A stretch of DNA of 13,882 nucleotides from Bordetella parapertussis (GTDB lineage: Bacteria; Cyanobacteriota; Cyanobacteriia; PCC-6307; Cyanobiaceae), in the NCBI GenBank assembly GCA_943324725.2, contig CALPMR020000046.1:1-13882 (forward strand), written 5' to 3'. This document shows positions 13,219 through 13,882 of this stretch, one piece after another (within the stretch, counting starts at the first letter, position 1; each line of letters starts with the position of its first letter). A program made the position numbers and the translations under genes. Below the pieces are notes generated by a model. That model saw only the letters and a program-made list of their open reading frames with translations, searched no databases and was not told the origin of the DNA.

Positions 13219-13882
13219 CTAAACGACTCTCCCAGCCAGCACGGCCGCGGCGACGGCCAGATCAAAGGGAGTGGTGAGCTTGATGTTGCCCGGCGAAGAC
13301 GCCAACACCCGCACCGGCCAACCGAGTCGCTCAAACAGGGCCGCATCGTCGGTGACGCTCCAGCCCTCGGCTTCCGCCCGGCGATGGGCCTGACACAGGC
13401 GATCCACCGGAAACCCCTGGGGAGTCTGGGCGGCCAAGAGCTGGCTGCGATCAGAGGTGGCGGTGATCGTGCCCTGGTCATCCACCACCTTGATCGTGTC
13501 CGTGACCGGTGAGGCGGCGATCACCGCTTCACCGGCGCGCACCGCGGCCACGCAGCGTTCCAGCAGCTCCGCGCTCACCAGGCAGCGAGCGCCGTCATGG
13601 ATCAGCACCCCTTCGGCCGCCGCCGGCAGAGCCGCCAGACCCCGTCGCACCGACTCCTGGCGCGTCTCCCCCCCCCCCCCCTCGATCCACTGCACGGGCC
13701 GATCGGCATGGGCCGCCGCCACGATGGCGGCAATCGGATCGGCATCCACCGGCTGACCGACGATGCCGATCCAGCTGATGGCCTCACAAGCGAGCACCGC
13801 ATCCAGAGTCCAGGCCAGCACCGGCCGACCGGCCGTGGCAGCCGTGGCCCAGCAACTGAACTTCAGCATCCAGGTGGCCTGC
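13219..13882 (-). CDS. ispD: 2-C-methyl-D-erythritol 4-phosphate cytidylyltransferase (5' end outside window)
   Basis: IspD couples CTP to methylerythritol phosphate in the plastidic-type isoprenoid (MEP) pathway. From the right edge the frame shows '[12 protein letters not shown]', '[11 protein letters not shown]', '[10 protein letters not shown]', '[19 protein letters not shown]', '[15 protein letters not shown]', '[12 protein letters not shown]' and '[18 protein letters not shown]'. All are expected IspD motifs in order, ending in TAG at 13221-13219. Two oddities: a run of 14 G in the coding strand gives Glu-Gly4-Glu where relatives have about two Gly, and the residues before AGRP do not show the family's 'RMG...NKLLL' substrate loop. 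The frame stays open to the edge, and an ATG at 13869 is probably not the true start. Confidence 0.88.
   Translation of the reverse strand, partial: QATWMLKFSCWATAATAGRPVLAWTLDAVLACEAISWIGIVGQPVDADPIAAIVAAAHADRPVQWIEGGGGETRQESVRRGLAALPAAAEGVLIHDGARCLVSAELLERCVAAVRAGEAVIAASPVTDTIKVVDDQGTITATSDRSQLLAAQTPQGFPVDRLCQAHRRAEAEGWSVTDDAALFERLGWPVRVLASSPGNIKLTTPFDLAVAAAVLAGRVV
13668..13681. repeat. Homopolymer C14/G14 tract inside ispD
   Basis: Fourteen consecutive C on the plus strand (G on the ispD coding strand) encode part of 'IEGGGGE' just before TRQESV. Tracts this long are slip-prone. A change of one or two units would shift the ispD frame; a change of three would only add or remove a glycine. 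Confidence 0.9.

Noticed and set aside
1..13882. CRISPR arrays, tRNA/rRNA genes, transposases or integrases
   Set aside because: No regularly spaced repeats, cloverleaf sequence, or transposase/integrase motifs were seen on either strand.

Overview
This is a GC-rich bacterial window, most likely from a picocyanobacterium of the Synechococcus/Cyanobium type. The main reason is the housekeeping order ispD – LD-carboxypeptidase – plastoquinone-type UbiA – ppx. I recall this order from marine Synechococcus and Prochlorococcus, where ppx is normally followed by cobM; that memory needs a synteny check. Here the cobM position is occupied by an accessory island, and mscS plus two secreted-protein genes separate ispD from the carboxypeptidase.

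Left part (1-1711): small toxin-antitoxin (TA) modules. On the minus strand are a shortened FitA/VapB-like antitoxin, a 21-codon stump of its VapC toxin and the start of a second vapB. On the plus strand are an antitoxin/RelE-ParE-like pair and, after a gap holding a DUF4357-like gene remnant, a CopG-like antitoxin/MazF pair.

Middle part (1763-6048, minus strand): a string of overlapping genes starting right behind the ppx stop codon: hsdM, a zeta-type kinase, two unrecognised small ORFs, an AbrB-type antitoxin, a MazF/PemK toxin, a PF09720-like antitoxin, a ParE-like toxin and hsdS. The type I restriction-modification genes look broken in several independent ways. hsdM has no usable start at its N-terminus and lacks the segment carrying the catalytic NPPF motif. 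hsdS is half-size and interrupted by an in-frame TAA. No hsdR is present. The toxin genes between them look more intact than the RM genes. Almost all neighbours overlap or touch, and no internal promoter is obvious, so the string may be expressed from ppx.

Right part (6049-13882): ppx (exopolyphosphatase, minus) is divergent from ubiA (plastoquinone head-group prenylation), which overlaps an S66 LD-carboxypeptidase gene by one base. A convergent mscS-family channel gene follows. Next are two minus-strand genes for small secreted or membrane-anchored proteins I do not recognise, an AT-richer intergenic region with repeated GCATCAT words, and the 3' part of ispD. ispD contains a run of 14 G (coding strand) at a conserved position and has an abnormal N-terminal stretch at the window edge.

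The most notable theme is an accretion of TA genes inside a decayed type I RM operon, where several genes appear shortened in frame while the gene-to-gene overlaps are kept.
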